Below are positions 17,854 to 26,020 of a stretch of 64,000 bases of DNA, piece after piece. The stretch comes from JABSOG01 sp041583135 (GTDB lineage Bacteria > Pseudomonadota > Gammaproteobacteria > Enterobacterales > Alteromonadaceae). The notes beneath the pieces were generated by a model, which ran no database searches, was not told the origin of the DNA, and saw nothing but the letters and a program-made list of their open reading frames with translations. Positions within the stretch are counted from its first letter, which is position 1. Each line of letters begins with the position of its first letter. Location: the NCBI GenBank assembly GCA_041583135.1, contig JBFHGJ010000003.1:62001-126000 (forward strand), read 5' to 3'. The translations under genes were made by a program, and so were the position numbers.

Positions 17854-18924
17854 TTATTTACCGGTTAACTCTTGCCAATTGATATCTTCGCAAAGCAGGC
17901 GCTGACGTGCAATATAGTGGATAAAATCTCCAGCGTGGATCAAGGCGTTATTATCCGGGTTTAAGTCCATTGCCAGACCGGCTCTGTCTTTGGCGATACC
18001 TAAAATTGTGGCGTTGTATTTTTGCTTAAATGACATGAACAACGCCAAAAATGAGACTGGATTGGCCAAATCCTTTGGTACTGCCATGCTAAATTGGGTA
18101 TCTCCGCTTAACGTTGAGAGCATTTCTTCTTGAATTCTTGAGGCGCCTGGGTCTTGTATCGAGCGCACCAGCATTTGCGCGGTCCAAGCGACTGAGCATT
18201 CGACGTTGGGGCAGTGTTCTTTGACCATATCGACCTTGTTTTCATCGCTAAAATAACAGCTGATGTAACAGTCGGGCTTGACCAGCTTCGATACCCTTAA
18301 GGTGGTGGCAAAGGTTTGGTCGTCATTGCTGCCGTCAATGATCACTTTGTCGGCGCTGGCAATGCTGGCTCTTGTCAGTTCATTGACGTCGGTAAAGGAG
18401 GTCACGCGAACAAACTTAACATCTGGATTGTCGGGGAAGGGGTGTTCGATGTCATCTTTGACGCACAGCAAAATGGTGCGTTTTTGTCTTTTTACATCGC
18501 CGAGAATATGGTCGATGATCTTGCCGGTTCTTTGCTCATGCCAACCGAAAATAATGATGTGGTTTTGCAGCCTTTTGAAATTATTTGCGCCGGTCATATT
18601 TCGCCTCAATAGCTGAGTAATGGTTTGTCCTGTCTTACCTAAGAAGGCACCAAATAGTGCCAAGCCAAAGGGAATTTGAAATGTTGCAACGATGAGTTTA
18701 CCCGCCTCACTGGCGGGGCTGAAGTCGCCATAGCCTACGGTACTGGTGGTGACGACATAATAGTAAAAAAAAGTTTCGCGCTCGGTAAGGGCACTCTCGC
18801 CTGCCAGCGTCAGCAAAACCGCAGTCGATACTGCGTGCAGTAGCAACATCGCGATCAGCGCCGGCCAACTGACTTGAACAACGTGGCGTTTTATCGCCTG
18901 AATGACCTGCCTGATGGTGTACAT
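17854..18924 (-). CDS. Potassium channel family protein with RCK/TrkA-N domain
   Basis: About 356 residues. Two membrane helices flank the selectivity filter TTSTVGYGDF (about residues 59-68), followed by a cytosolic RCK domain starting NHIIIFGWHEQRTGKII. The Rossmann glycine pattern is degraded (GWHEQ in place of GxGxxG), so the regulating ligand may not be a dinucleotide. It sits in a run of five minus-strand genes with only 3-15 bases between it and its neighbours. Confidence 0.88.
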   Translation of the reverse strand: MYTIRQVIQAIKRHVVQVSWPALIAMLLLHAVSTAVLLTLAGESALTERETFFYYYVVTTSTVGYGDFSPASEAGKLIVATFQIPFGLALFGAFLGKTGQTITQLLRRNMTGANNFKRLQNHIIIFGWHEQRTGKIIDHILGDVKRQKRTILLCVKDDIEHPFPDNPDVKFVRVTSFTDVNELTRASIASADKVIIDGSNDDQTFATTLRVSKLVKPDCYISCYFSDENKVDMVKEHCPNVECSVAWTAQMLVRSIQDPGASRIQEEMLSTLSGDTQFSMAVPKDLANPVSFLALFMSFKQKYNATILGIAKDRAGLAMDLNPDNNALIHAGDFIHYIARQRLLCEDINWQELTGK

Positions 18925-18926
18925 GA

Positions 18927-19421
18927 TCAGTTACTGTCCTCGGTGCTGATCCCAGCCAGCACATCAATCATCAAGCGACAAACGGTGAGATAGCCAAGTA
19001 CGGATTTTTTATGCCACTCAATTTTAATGCGGTCTTCTTGCGCCGAGATAAAATCGTTAAAGTCCTGCTGGCTGATGTCGGTATGACGAGAAAGGTGCTT
19101 TTTAAACGCCTCTTGTGTGTTTTTGTGGCCTCTGGCCGCTTCTACGGTGACATTGACCAAGCCTTCGACCAACGCTTCGGTGTATTTGATCCCCTGTGAA
19201 TCGGGGCTGCCGAAATTCTTTACTCGGGTCAATCCTTTACGCAACATTGCCTGTTGTTCGAATGCCAAATGCTCGGCGGCTTCTTCCATGTGCTTCACTT
19301 CACCTTGGGTAACCCCCAATTGCCTTTTGGCGCTGCTGAGTTCTCTGCGCAGGCCTTCGGTTCTGATATACAGGTAGATGATTATCAGTATTGAAATACC
19401 GGCGACGCCTAAAACAATCAT
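18927..19421 (-). CDS. Membrane-anchored protein of unknown function
   Basis: About 164 residues: an N-terminal membrane helix (about 2-19) then a coiled-coil-like stretch (LRRELSSAKRQLGVTQGEVKHMEEAAEHL) and a helical C-terminal region. No family recognised. It is 2 bases upstream of the channel gene, so a channel-associated role is possible. Confidence 0.6.
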   Translation of the reverse strand: MIVLGVAGISILIIIYLYIRTEGLRRELSSAKRQLGVTQGEVKHMEEAAEHLAFEQQAMLRKGLTRVKNFGSPDSQGIKYTEALVEGLVNVTVEAARGHKNTQEAFKKHLSRHTDISQQDFNDFISAQEDRIKIEWHKKSVLGYLTVCRLMIDVLAGISTEDSN

Positions 19422-19491
19422 GAATGCTCCACAAAAACTTAAGTTTTCAAAGACTAATAGTAGTAATCCAACCTGTCAACGGCAATACAGA

Positions 19492-19950
19492 TCAGCTGTT
19501 TGGACCAAACCGGGCAATGAGTTTATCGATGTCTTGTTTGATCTGTGTTTCAAACTGTTCTTCAAACGACAACCTTTGGGCGTCCATTTTCAGTCGTTCG
19601 AGTTTGCTCTGCTCGGCCCTGGCCTGATGGGTCGGCATGTGCTTGATGTTGTCATACAAGGCAAAAATACCGCTGTAGATGCTTTGGTGGTCTTGTGGGG
19701 CTGCCTCTATCAAGTGATCAAGCAGGACACAGATGCGAATGGCGCCTTCTGAGAAGTCACATTGACCTTCACGCATCGCCCAAGCGATAGTATGAATATC
19801 GCTTGAGAGCTTGGCATTGCGCTTATCGATGGCTTGACGTTTGTCAGCTTCCGCCTGCTTGATCTGCATCAACAGACGGCCGAGATAAAATGACAATGCG
19901 GCAATGACTAGAGCGCCGAGAATATAGGCTACAATCCAGGCGGTACTCAT
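19492..19950 (-). CDS. DUF2489 family protein
   Basis: About 152 residues. One N-terminal membrane helix, then the DUF2489 signature WAMREGQCDFSEGAIRICVLLDHL. Function unknown. It commonly neighbours yihI in marine gammaproteobacteria, as here (3 bases apart). Confidence 0.8.
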   Translation of the reverse strand: MSTAWIVAYILGALVIAALSFYLGRLLMQIKQAEADKRQAIDKRNAKLSSDIHTIAWAMREGQCDFSEGAIRICVLLDHLIEAAPQDHQSIYSGIFALYDNIKHMPTHQARAEQSKLERLKMDAQRLSFEEQFETQIKQDIDKLIARFGPNS

Positions 19951-19953
19951 CGA

Positions 19954-20541
19954 TTAACCTTTGTCCTTGTCGTCTTGTGGCCAATCATCGTCTTCCCATT
20001 GTTCGGCAAGGCTGCGAGAGTCGTAAGCGGCGAGCTCATCATCGTCTTCGTCGTCATCTTCTTCATCAATCCCTAAGATTTCGCACAGCTGTTGATGTCT
20101 GGCCATTTTGGTATTGAAATACTTGGCATCTTTACCAGTCACCAGTTCGCCATTTTCTTTGCGTTCAAGCAATTCAAGCAAGCGCGCATCGTTTTCAATC
20201 TGCGCCAATTCTTGTTCGGCAGTCAACTCTGGTTGTTTGGCTTTAACCAGCTTAGCTTGAGGCGTAAATTCACGTAACTCGACCGTCTCTTGTGCCGGTT
20301 CTGATGCTTGAGTTAAGGCAATCGGCTTTTTACTGCCGTGGCGTGGGTCCTTATTGGCCTTGTTATGGTCACCTGAGTCGGGCTTTTTTGCCGTCAGCGG
20401 GTTGTTTCGAGTGCCGGCACTGAGTCCTTTATGCTTCTTCGGGCGTTTATCTAACTCATTGGCACCTTTAGCTTTTTGCTTCTTTTTGTCGGACTTGGCT
20501 TCAAACGAGCCGGGTTTGCGGGATTTTTTCTGACGGGTCAT
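19954..20541 (-). CDS. yihI: Der GTPase-activating protein YihI
   Basis: About 195 residues. Very basic N-terminus (MTRQKKSRKPG), the KDPRHGSKKPIAL motif, and an acidic C-terminal tail match YihI, which stimulates the GTPase Der during 50S ribosome assembly. The ATG at 20541 is the family start; the longer frame upstream adds ten non-homologous residues. Confidence 0.88.
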   Translation of the reverse strand: MTRQKKSRKPGSFEAKSDKKKQKAKGANELDKRPKKHKGLSAGTRNNPLTAKKPDSGDHNKANKDPRHGSKKPIALTQASEPAQETVELREFTPQAKLVKAKQPELTAEQELAQIENDARLLELLERKENGELVTGKDAKYFNTKMARHQQLCEILGIDEEDDDEDDDELAAYDSRSLAEQWEDDDWPQDDKDKG

Positions 20542-20600
20542 GGCGTAATTGCAGTTAAAGTGAATGGCCATATTGTATGGGTTTGGCTGGCTATGAGCAA

Positions 20601-20632
20601 ATAAAAAAGGCGGTAGAGTGTACTCTACCGCC
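20601..20632 (-). terminator. Rho-independent terminator of the candidate sRNA
   Basis: Read on the minus strand: GGCGGTAGAGT / ACTCTACCGCC, an 11-bp perfect stem with a very small loop, followed by six T. The T-run orientation shows it ends leftward transcription coming from the 20.6-20.95 kb region, where no protein gene is present. Confidence 0.85.
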
Positions 20633-20940
20633 TATTGCCCGGACGTGTCTTTCTTTTGTTTGTTTGTGACATCAATTCCAATCGACTTGGCCATCCTGCC
20701 TTTTAGTTAACGCTCCCTGTCGAGTTGTCTTCAGTTATCCGTGTTGTTTTTGCCATTTTCCATTTGTTTGTTTTTGTTGGTCGTCCAGACGCATTCTTAT
20801 CGACATCCCTAGGTCTCAGCTTTGCAGTAAATCACGTTTTCATTTATTGCTTATTTTTATGATCAAACGCGGTCGTTCATTTTTCTCTATCCCTGGTTGC
20901 CGCTTAGTCTTTCCGCTTTGCTTGTTTGCTTCAAACGACT
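20601..20940 (-). ncRNA. Candidate CsrB/RsmZ-type regulatory RNA
   Basis: A 340-base minus-strand transcript is inferred from a promoter-like element at 20947-20974 and a strong terminator at 20601-20632. It has no credible coding frame. It contains about nine GGA triplets (for example AGGGATAG, TAGGGATG, CAGGGAGC, CAGGATGG), several placed between short complementary arms such as GGC-AGGAT-GCC and TCGAT-TGGA-ATTGA, the arrangement that binds CsrA. A UvrY/GacA-type box lies about 180 bases upstream. Length, GGA content, terminator and upstream box all fit CsrB-family RNAs that sequester CsrA. GGA density is lower than in E. coli CsrB. Confidence 0.6.
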
Positions 20941-20946
20941 GCGGAT

Positions 20947-20974
20947 AATTTACTGACTACCGTTGTACTTGCAA
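20947..20974 (-). promoter_or_regulatory. Candidate sigma-70 promoter of the sRNA
   Basis: On the minus strand TTGCAA (-35) and TAAATT (-10) with a 16-base spacer, giving a start near 20940. Moderate match only. Confidence 0.4.
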
Positions 20975-21068
20975 GCAATTAATTGCAAAAAACGTCATGA
21001 GTAAAATTAGGGAAAGTAAAAAAACTTACAAATACAGCTAGATAAATTACTCCAATTTGACATTTTGA

Positions 21069-21100
21069 GATAACACCCATATTTAAGCCTAGGTGTTATC
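21069..21100. repeat. Inverted repeat GATAACACC / GGTGTTATC
   Basis: Perfect 9-bp arms separated by 14 bases, 11 bases from the UvrY/GacA-like box. It may be a second regulator site for the sRNA promoter region or a weak terminator for the methyltransferase gene; there is no T-run. Confidence 0.45.
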
Positions 21101-21110
21101 TTACGAGCTT

Positions 21111-21128
21111 TGTGAGATATCTCTCACA
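21111..21128. promoter_or_regulatory. UvrY/GacA (VarA)-type box
   Basis: TGTGAGATATCTCTCACA, that is TGTGAG-N6-CTCACA, matches the TGTAAG-N6-CTTACA / TGTGAG-type palindrome bound by UvrY/GacA upstream of csrB, csrC and rsm genes. It lies about 180 bases before the inferred sRNA start. Confidence 0.65.
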
Positions 21129-21259
21129 TTAAATATGGCGTGAATTTTGCCGAAATCTTTTTAAGAGGAAGTTAACAAATTGTATATAAACTAATGGAAT
21201 AAACAAATTAACCGGTATATCCAAAAAGACTTAAAAACAAACGCTTATCTGCTTAAAAA

Positions 21260-22150
21260 TTAACCGGAAAAACGACAGTGGCAGAAATATTCACCGCTGT
21301 GAAGCTTAACATTCTGGCTGTCTTTCACATAGGCGGATAATAGTTCATCTCGTCCGGCTAGCCCCAACAGTTCAAAATGGCGCTGCTGTAGGAAATTTGC
21401 CATGTCTTTTGATTCAAGATCCCAAGTAATGGGCTCGTTTATCATCTTTAAATAGAAGTACAACAGCTTGGGAATGGTATTTTTGGCTGTGCCTTGAGGC
21501 TCTAACGCGGAGAAGACAAACTCGGTGCCCGGGCCGGTCAATTCCTTTACCGAGTCGAGTAGGATATCGACGTCTTTCGGCGATAAGTACATCATCACCC
21601 CTTCACAAATGAAAAGGGTCTTGCGACTGGGGTCGAATTTATCGAACTCACTCAGTGCTGTTTTTAACGTTTGTTTGGCAAAATCGACACTCAAGAAGTG
21701 AAGGTTGTCGCCTTTTTCATGATTTTTATCGAGCGCGCCGAGCTTGGCTTTTTGAGTGGCCGGATGATCGATTTCAATGAAATTGATGTCGTTGTGGGCC
21801 TTGTGGAGTCGCCATGGCAAGGTATCAAAACCAGCACCGAGCATGATCACTTGTGTAATGCCTTGTTCGATTGCTTGGCGAGTGATGGACTCGACGTGGT
21901 TTTTACGCAAAATATAGTGCAGGGTAATGCCCGGCAGCATAATGGCTTCTCGTAGCTTCACGCCCCAGCGAAACGCCGTGCCGTTCAGTTGTTGTAGGCG
22001 ATTGCGACCTTCTTCACTGCCCTGTAGGATCTGTTTGCCAACTTTGACCACTTCTTCGTCTACCAAATAGGCGTATGGGGTGGATTGGGCAACATATAAA
22101 ATACCCTGTAATACGGTGTATGCCGTGGAACTTGCTTGATCGTCTTTCAT
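21260..22150 (-). CDS. Class I SAM-dependent methyltransferase (leucine carboxyl methyltransferase/TIGR00027-like)
   Basis: About 296 residues. SAM-binding VIMLGAGFDTLPWRL, FIEIDHPATQKAK and LFICEGVMMYLSP are the hallmarks of the TIGR00027/PPM methyltransferase family. The substrate is unknown. The start codon shares one base with the stop (TAATG) of the upstream GNAT-cNMP gene, so the two proteins are co-produced. The region after it holds the sRNA. Confidence 0.85.
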   Translation of the reverse strand: MKDDQASSTAYTVLQGILYVAQSTPYAYLVDEEVVKVGKQILQGSEEGRNRLQQLNGTAFRWGVKLREAIMLPGITLHYILRKNHVESITRQAIEQGITQVIMLGAGFDTLPWRLHKAHNDINFIEIDHPATQKAKLGALDKNHEKGDNLHFLSVDFAKQTLKTALSEFDKFDPSRKTLFICEGVMMYLSPKDVDILLDSVKELTGPGTEFVFSALEPQGTAKNTIPKLLYFYLKMINEPITWDLESKDMANFLQQRHFELLGLAGRDELLSAYVKDSQNVKLHSGEYFCHCRFSG

Positions 22151-23349
22151 TATGTGAAATCACCTATAAATGTAATGCCTTTGTTACCTCGGGTCAGTTT
22201 GCCCTGTTGTTCGAGTTGAGCGAGATATTCATCAGCTTGTGCAACGCTGGTGCCCGCAGTAAAGGCAAACTCTTCTACCGTAATGCGGGCGATTTTGGTT
22301 TGGGGGTTTTTCAGTGAAGGTGTCGCCTCACGGAAAATTCGGCCAAGGAAAAAATGTAGTTTTTGCTGGTGCTCACCGTAGGCGTATACCAAGGTGCGCC
22401 TGTCTGTCTCGCGCAAACGATTGGATAAAATCTTCAGCAGCGACTTGAGGTAAACCGGATCTTGCTGCGCTTTTTGCCAAAAGGTTTGACGGTCCAGCAC
22501 CAACAGTTCGGCGTTGGCCGCGACGATGACCGTAGCCGAGCGTCCGGCATCATCGATTAAGGTCATATCGCCGAACATCTCACCCGGGCCTAGTGTCGCC
22601 AGCTTCAACAGTTCATCACTGTCTTGTTTGCGTCTGATGACTTTGACCATACCGCTATTGATCAGATACGCCTCGTTGCCCGAGTCGCCTTCTTCAAACA
22701 AAATGGTGCCGACACTGACTAAGCGATATTCAAAGCAGCCGGAGAAACTTTCGACCAACTCCCGTTGATCCGTCAGTGATGAGAAGGCCCATTGATAGAG
22801 TTTTTCTAGTTCGCAGCCGACCGCGCAAAAATAATCCTGTGCTTCTTCATGCCATTGATCTTGGGCAAGAATATCAAAGCCTAAGCGGCGATAGATGGCG
22901 ACGGTGGTTTGATTGACCGTGGCAATAATGTGGGTCGCGCCCCAAGCGTGAGCAACGTCACAACCGACTTTAAACAACGCCCGAAAGACGTCGCGGCGGT
23001 TGCGCCATTTGTCATCGATGGCAAGCATACCAGAGCTGACGAAAAGCGGCGCAGAATGTCCTTGTTGCTCGGCTTTGGCGCACACCGACGCACGATATTC
23101 ACTAAAGTCGAAGGCTTTATCGGCCGGTAACTGCACCGCACTGTCACGGTTGACTCTCAAAGTGCCTACTGGGGTATCGCCATCATAAGCGATAATGCTG
23201 GCGACGCTGGGCAGGGCATCGAAGCTGTCCATAACCATATCGCCATGGGCCCCTTTGAAGTGCCCGATGGCAGAATAGACTTTATAGCGTAATTGATAGA
23301 CCTGCTGGCGCTCTTTGGCGCTTTGCGCCACTTTTATACGAATGGCCAT
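22150..23349 (-). CDS. Fusion of GNAT acyltransferase, cNMP-binding and winged-helix domains
   Basis: About 399 residues. Residues 1-165 resemble a GNAT or acyl-homoserine-lactone-synthase-like acyltransferase (YQLRYKVYSAIGHF, TPVGTLRVNRD, AIYRRLGFDIL). Residues about 195-310 form a cyclic-nucleotide-binding domain (GTILFEEGDSGNEAYLINSGMVKVIRR, LGPGEMFGDMTLIDDAGRSATVIV). Residues about 330-399 resemble a Crp-type winged helix. Mycobacterial Pat links a cNMP domain to an acetyltransferase in the opposite order. It is coupled to a methyltransferase. It could be a ligand-gated acyltransferase, a regulator, or both. Confidence 0.75.
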   Translation of the reverse strand: MAIRIKVAQSAKERQQVYQLRYKVYSAIGHFKGAHGDMVMDSFDALPSVASIIAYDGDTPVGTLRVNRDSAVQLPADKAFDFSEYRASVCAKAEQQGHSAPLFVSSGMLAIDDKWRNRRDVFRALFKVGCDVAHAWGATHIIATVNQTTVAIYRRLGFDILAQDQWHEEAQDYFCAVGCELEKLYQWAFSSLTDQRELVESFSGCFEYRLVSVGTILFEEGDSGNEAYLINSGMVKVIRRKQDSDELLKLATLGPGEMFGDMTLIDDAGRSATVIVAANAELLVLDRQTFWQKAQQDPVYLKSLLKILSNRLRETDRRTLVYAYGEHQQKLHFFLGRIFREATPSLKNPQTKIARITVEEFAFTAGTSVAQADEYLAQLEQQGKLTRGNKGITFIGDFT

Positions 23350-23563
23350 AATCTGTCGTTGCTTCTTATTGTGTTTGCAAATTGCTGATTATCATTGATT
23401 ATAGGCAAAATAATCGCTTTATAGCTAAGGATATTTGCTGTCTTGGGCGAAAGTTGTTTGTGAGAGTGGCTACATGGATGCTGAGTGCTGAGCGCGCTTA
23501 AACTTGCGGTTGAGGGGATACTGTGAGTTGATGCCTGCAATGGCGAGGGGCTTTTGGCTCACG

Positions 23564-23597
23564 TTATCCGAATATTGCGGGTGCAATATTCGGATAA
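23564..23597. repeat. Perfect 15-bp inverted repeat
   Basis: TTATCCGAATATTGC / GCAATATTCGGATAA around GGGT, 20 bases after the cytochrome stop (minus strand). The stem is long enough to end transcription, but no T-run follows. It may be a terminator or an operator for the GNAT-cNMP gene. Confidence 0.55.
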
Positions 23598-23617
23598 ACT
23601 GCAATTTATTTAGGGGC

Positions 23618-24244
23618 TTAGTGTAGGCCGCCTACATATTTCGACAAGGTTTCAATCTCTTGATCTGTCAACTTACGGGCAATGTCGCGCATCATACCGT
23701 TTTTGTCGTTGCTACGAACGCCTGAACGGAATTTTTCCAAAGAGGTTTTGATATAGGCTGCGTGTTGTGACGAGATCTGTGGGAAGCCAGCCAGTTCCAT
23801 ACCGGTGCCACTAGGACCATGACATGCAGTACAAGCCGGAATGCCGCGTTTTTCGTCACCGAAGCGATAGAGTTTTTCACCTGCTTTCATGACGCTAGGC
23901 GGCGTAGTGCCTGCGCTCATTTTGTTGCCAGCGAAATAAGCGGCCAAATCTTTCATGTCTTGATCGCTCAGTGGTGCCGACATACCGCCCATTACAGGAT
24001 CGTTACGGCCTTCTTTACCACCTGAGGTCATACCCAATTTAAAATCTTTAAGCTGCTGGTAGAGATAACCTGCGTGTTGACCGGCCAATTTAGGATACAT
24101 GTCTGCAGGCGCGTTACCATCTGCGCCGTGACAGGCAGCACAGGTTGCTGATTTGGCTTTACCGGCTTCGGCGTTACCGTCCAATGCATTGGCATGACTG
24201 ACCAAACCCAGAATAAGCGACAGTGAAAGTACAAGTTTTTTCAT
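23618..24244 (-). CDS. Dihaem cytochrome c4
   Basis: About 208 residues with a signal peptide ending SHANA. Two CxxCH haem sites (CAACH near residue 35 and CTACH near 135) divide it into two similar class I cytochrome c domains, each with a downstream axial Met candidate. The two-domain plan is typical of periplasmic cytochrome c4 that donates electrons to terminal oxidases. The ATG at 24244 starts the signal peptide. Confidence 0.9.
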   Translation of the reverse strand: MKKLVLSLSLILGLVSHANALDGNAEAGKAKSATCAACHGADGNAPADMYPKLAGQHAGYLYQQLKDFKLGMTSGGKEGRNDPVMGGMSAPLSDQDMKDLAAYFAGNKMSAGTTPPSVMKAGEKLYRFGDEKRGIPACTACHGPSGTGMELAGFPQISSQHAAYIKTSLEKFRSGVRSNDKNGMMRDIARKLTDQEIETLSKYVGGLH

Positions 24245-24471
24245 GACGATTTCTCTATAACCGAACGCCACACATGGTTGGCGGCTGTTTTTATTGGAAA
24301 AGACTGATTGCGCGATATTCTACACGATTAGATTCGACTGTCCATTCATAATTTGGTGGGCTTTTGCGCTAAGTATTTGCTATTGGGCAGATTTCAGTTT
24401 GGCTTGGGGCGCGGTTTACGGCGGTTGCCAAGCTAATCGCTAGGTCATTGGCCGACATATATTTGAGCGTA

Positions 24472-24480
24472 GACAGTCAC
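24472..24480 (+). repeat. Dispersed GACAGTCAC motif copy
   Basis: Intergenic copy in the 272-base gap between the DMT transporter gene end and the cytochrome c4 gene. See the motif finding. Confidence 0.6.
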
Positions 24481-24516
24481 TGAAAATGTTTTAAAAATCA
24501 GCAGATAAGCGATTGC

Positions 24517-25389
24517 TCATGTTTTAGCGGCGCGAACTGAGCGGTTATGGGCTAAAACGACAATAATGTTGGCACTGATGATCAACGCGGCGCCAACGAG
24601 CTTTTCCCAGCCCAAAACCTCATCTAAAAACCACCAGCTTTGCAGCATCGCCACCGGTACGTAAAAGTAATAAACCGTGGCGGTAATGCTGTTTGGTAAT
24701 TCGGTAGATACTTTGATCCACAGCGTATGGGCAATTAATGTGCAGACGACTCCCAAGATCACCAAACCGCCCCAATCGAGACTACTGAGCTGCCAGTTGC
24801 CAAAAGGGGCGAAACCGGCGAAAAACAACAAGCCAAAGCCAAATTGGCCAAATGCTTTTTGGCTGGTGCTTAAATGGGTGGCCTTACGATTGATGATGGG
24901 TAAACAGGCGTATAAAAATCCACTGAGGACGGCAATCATAAAGCCAATAAATTGATCGGGCGATAGTTGACTGTCGGGCGTAACCAAAAATACGCCGAGA
25001 ATGGCCAGTGCGATGGCAAGCACATCCGCCGCTGTGATGGCTTGTTTGAAGAACAGACGATTTAAAAACAAAAGATGAACGCCAAAAGTACATACGCCAA
25101 TGGCGCCAAGTGAAGCTGTGGAGAGCTTTAGACTGGTAAAGTAGGTATACCAGTGACTTGAAAATACCAGACCGAGTAGAAACAACCATTTAAGGTCGGC
25201 TTTTTGCCACAGTTTTTGTCGCTTGAATTTGGCAAGCAGCGCAATACCTACCGCACCTATGGCCAACCTGACGATGCCGATAGTCACCTCATTGGCAGCG
25301 ATGGCTTTGACCAGAACAGGCACCAAGCTCATCAGCAGCACGGTAAAAACCGCCAATAGTAGGGTTTTGGGCAAATGTTGTGTCACAGG
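24517..25389 (-). CDS. EamA/DMT-family transporter
   Basis: About 290 residues with around ten hydrophobic helices forming two EamA repeats. The GTG at 25389 is preferred because AAGG lies 6 bases upstream and it begins right before the first helix; an ATG at 25482 would overlap the DTW gene. The substrate (amino acid, metabolite or drug) cannot be told. Confidence 0.8.
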   Translation of the reverse strand, partial: PVTQHLPKTLLLAVFTVLLMSLVPVLVKAIAANEVTIGIVRLAIGAVGIALLAKFKRQKLWQKADLKWLFLLGLVFSSHWYTYFTSLKLSTASLGAIGVCTFGVHLLFLNRLFFKQAITAADVLAIALAILGVFLVTPDSQLSPDQFIGFMIAVLSGFLYACLPIINRKATHLSTSQKAFGQFGFGLLFFAGFAPFGNWQLSSLDWGGLVILGVVCTLIAHTLWIKVSTELPNSITATVYYFYVPVAMLQSWWFLDEVLGWEKLVGAALIISANIIVVLAHNRSVRAAKT

Positions 25390-25459
25390 GAACCTTGATA
25401 TGATATTGCGTACAATGAGGCGAGCAAAAACGCCATGGTAGTGGAATCCCCTATTTAAG

Positions 25460-25918
25460 TCAATCGGCCAAATAGTGCTCAAAACGTTGTTGCAACTGCG
25501 CTGCGCTATGGTGCATCGCCTTTTGTTGCAGCAAGGTCAGGACGCATTCGGCAGTACACAGGCCACCGGGTATTTGATTGCGCCTAAGGTGATACTTCGA
25601 AGGTGCTGGGTCGTCAAAAGCGTACCACCGAGCCGCTTTTAAATAGTCGCTGCGGTTATACATTTTTTGCGCCTCTTGCCATGTCGCATCGAGCAAAACA
25701 AAATGTGAACAGTTATTTACATCTAACTGTTGCTCACCGTCGCCTTTTGGCGTGATCAGCAACGCGCCGCTGGCAAGTGCTTGCAAAAGCTGTTCATCAG
25801 GGCTTTTTCTTTGCCAAACAACTACTTCGAGGCTCACGTCTGGCAGGTCGCGACACAAAATTCCCGTATTATCTGTGCGGTTTAATTCCTTGGCGTGGGT
25901 CAGCAATGTTATCTTCAT
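25460..25918 (-). CDS. DTW-domain tRNA aminocarboxypropyltransferase-like protein
   Basis: About 152 residues. LLDATWQEAQKMY is the DTW motif region (DATW here), followed by YHLRRNQIPGGLCTAECVL. Family members such as TapT/TuaA add the aminocarboxypropyl group of SAM to uridine in tRNA. It is shorter than E. coli TapT and lacks an obvious Cys cluster at the N-terminus. It overlaps no other real gene; the YceI gene is divergent. Confidence 0.75.
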   Translation of the reverse strand: MKITLLTHAKELNRTDNTGILCRDLPDVSLEVVVWQRKSPDEQLLQALASGALLITPKGDGEQQLDVNNCSHFVLLDATWQEAQKMYNRSDYLKAARWYAFDDPAPSKYHLRRNQIPGGLCTAECVLTLLQQKAMHHSAAQLQQRFEHYLAD

Positions 25919-26020
25919 TTTGCCTGCTTAGTATCGTATAGTGAGGTTCGCCTTGGCGCGGCATGGTGCCGACAAGGCGCTCTTGAAATGAATTTTAATG
26001 ACAATAATAGGGTGGCTGCA

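Noticed and set aside
21069..21100. The GATAACACC/GGTGTTATC repeat as a firm terminator for the methyltransferase
   Set aside because: No T-run follows in either direction, and it is about 160 bases beyond the methyltransferase stop; it is kept only as an unassigned repeat.
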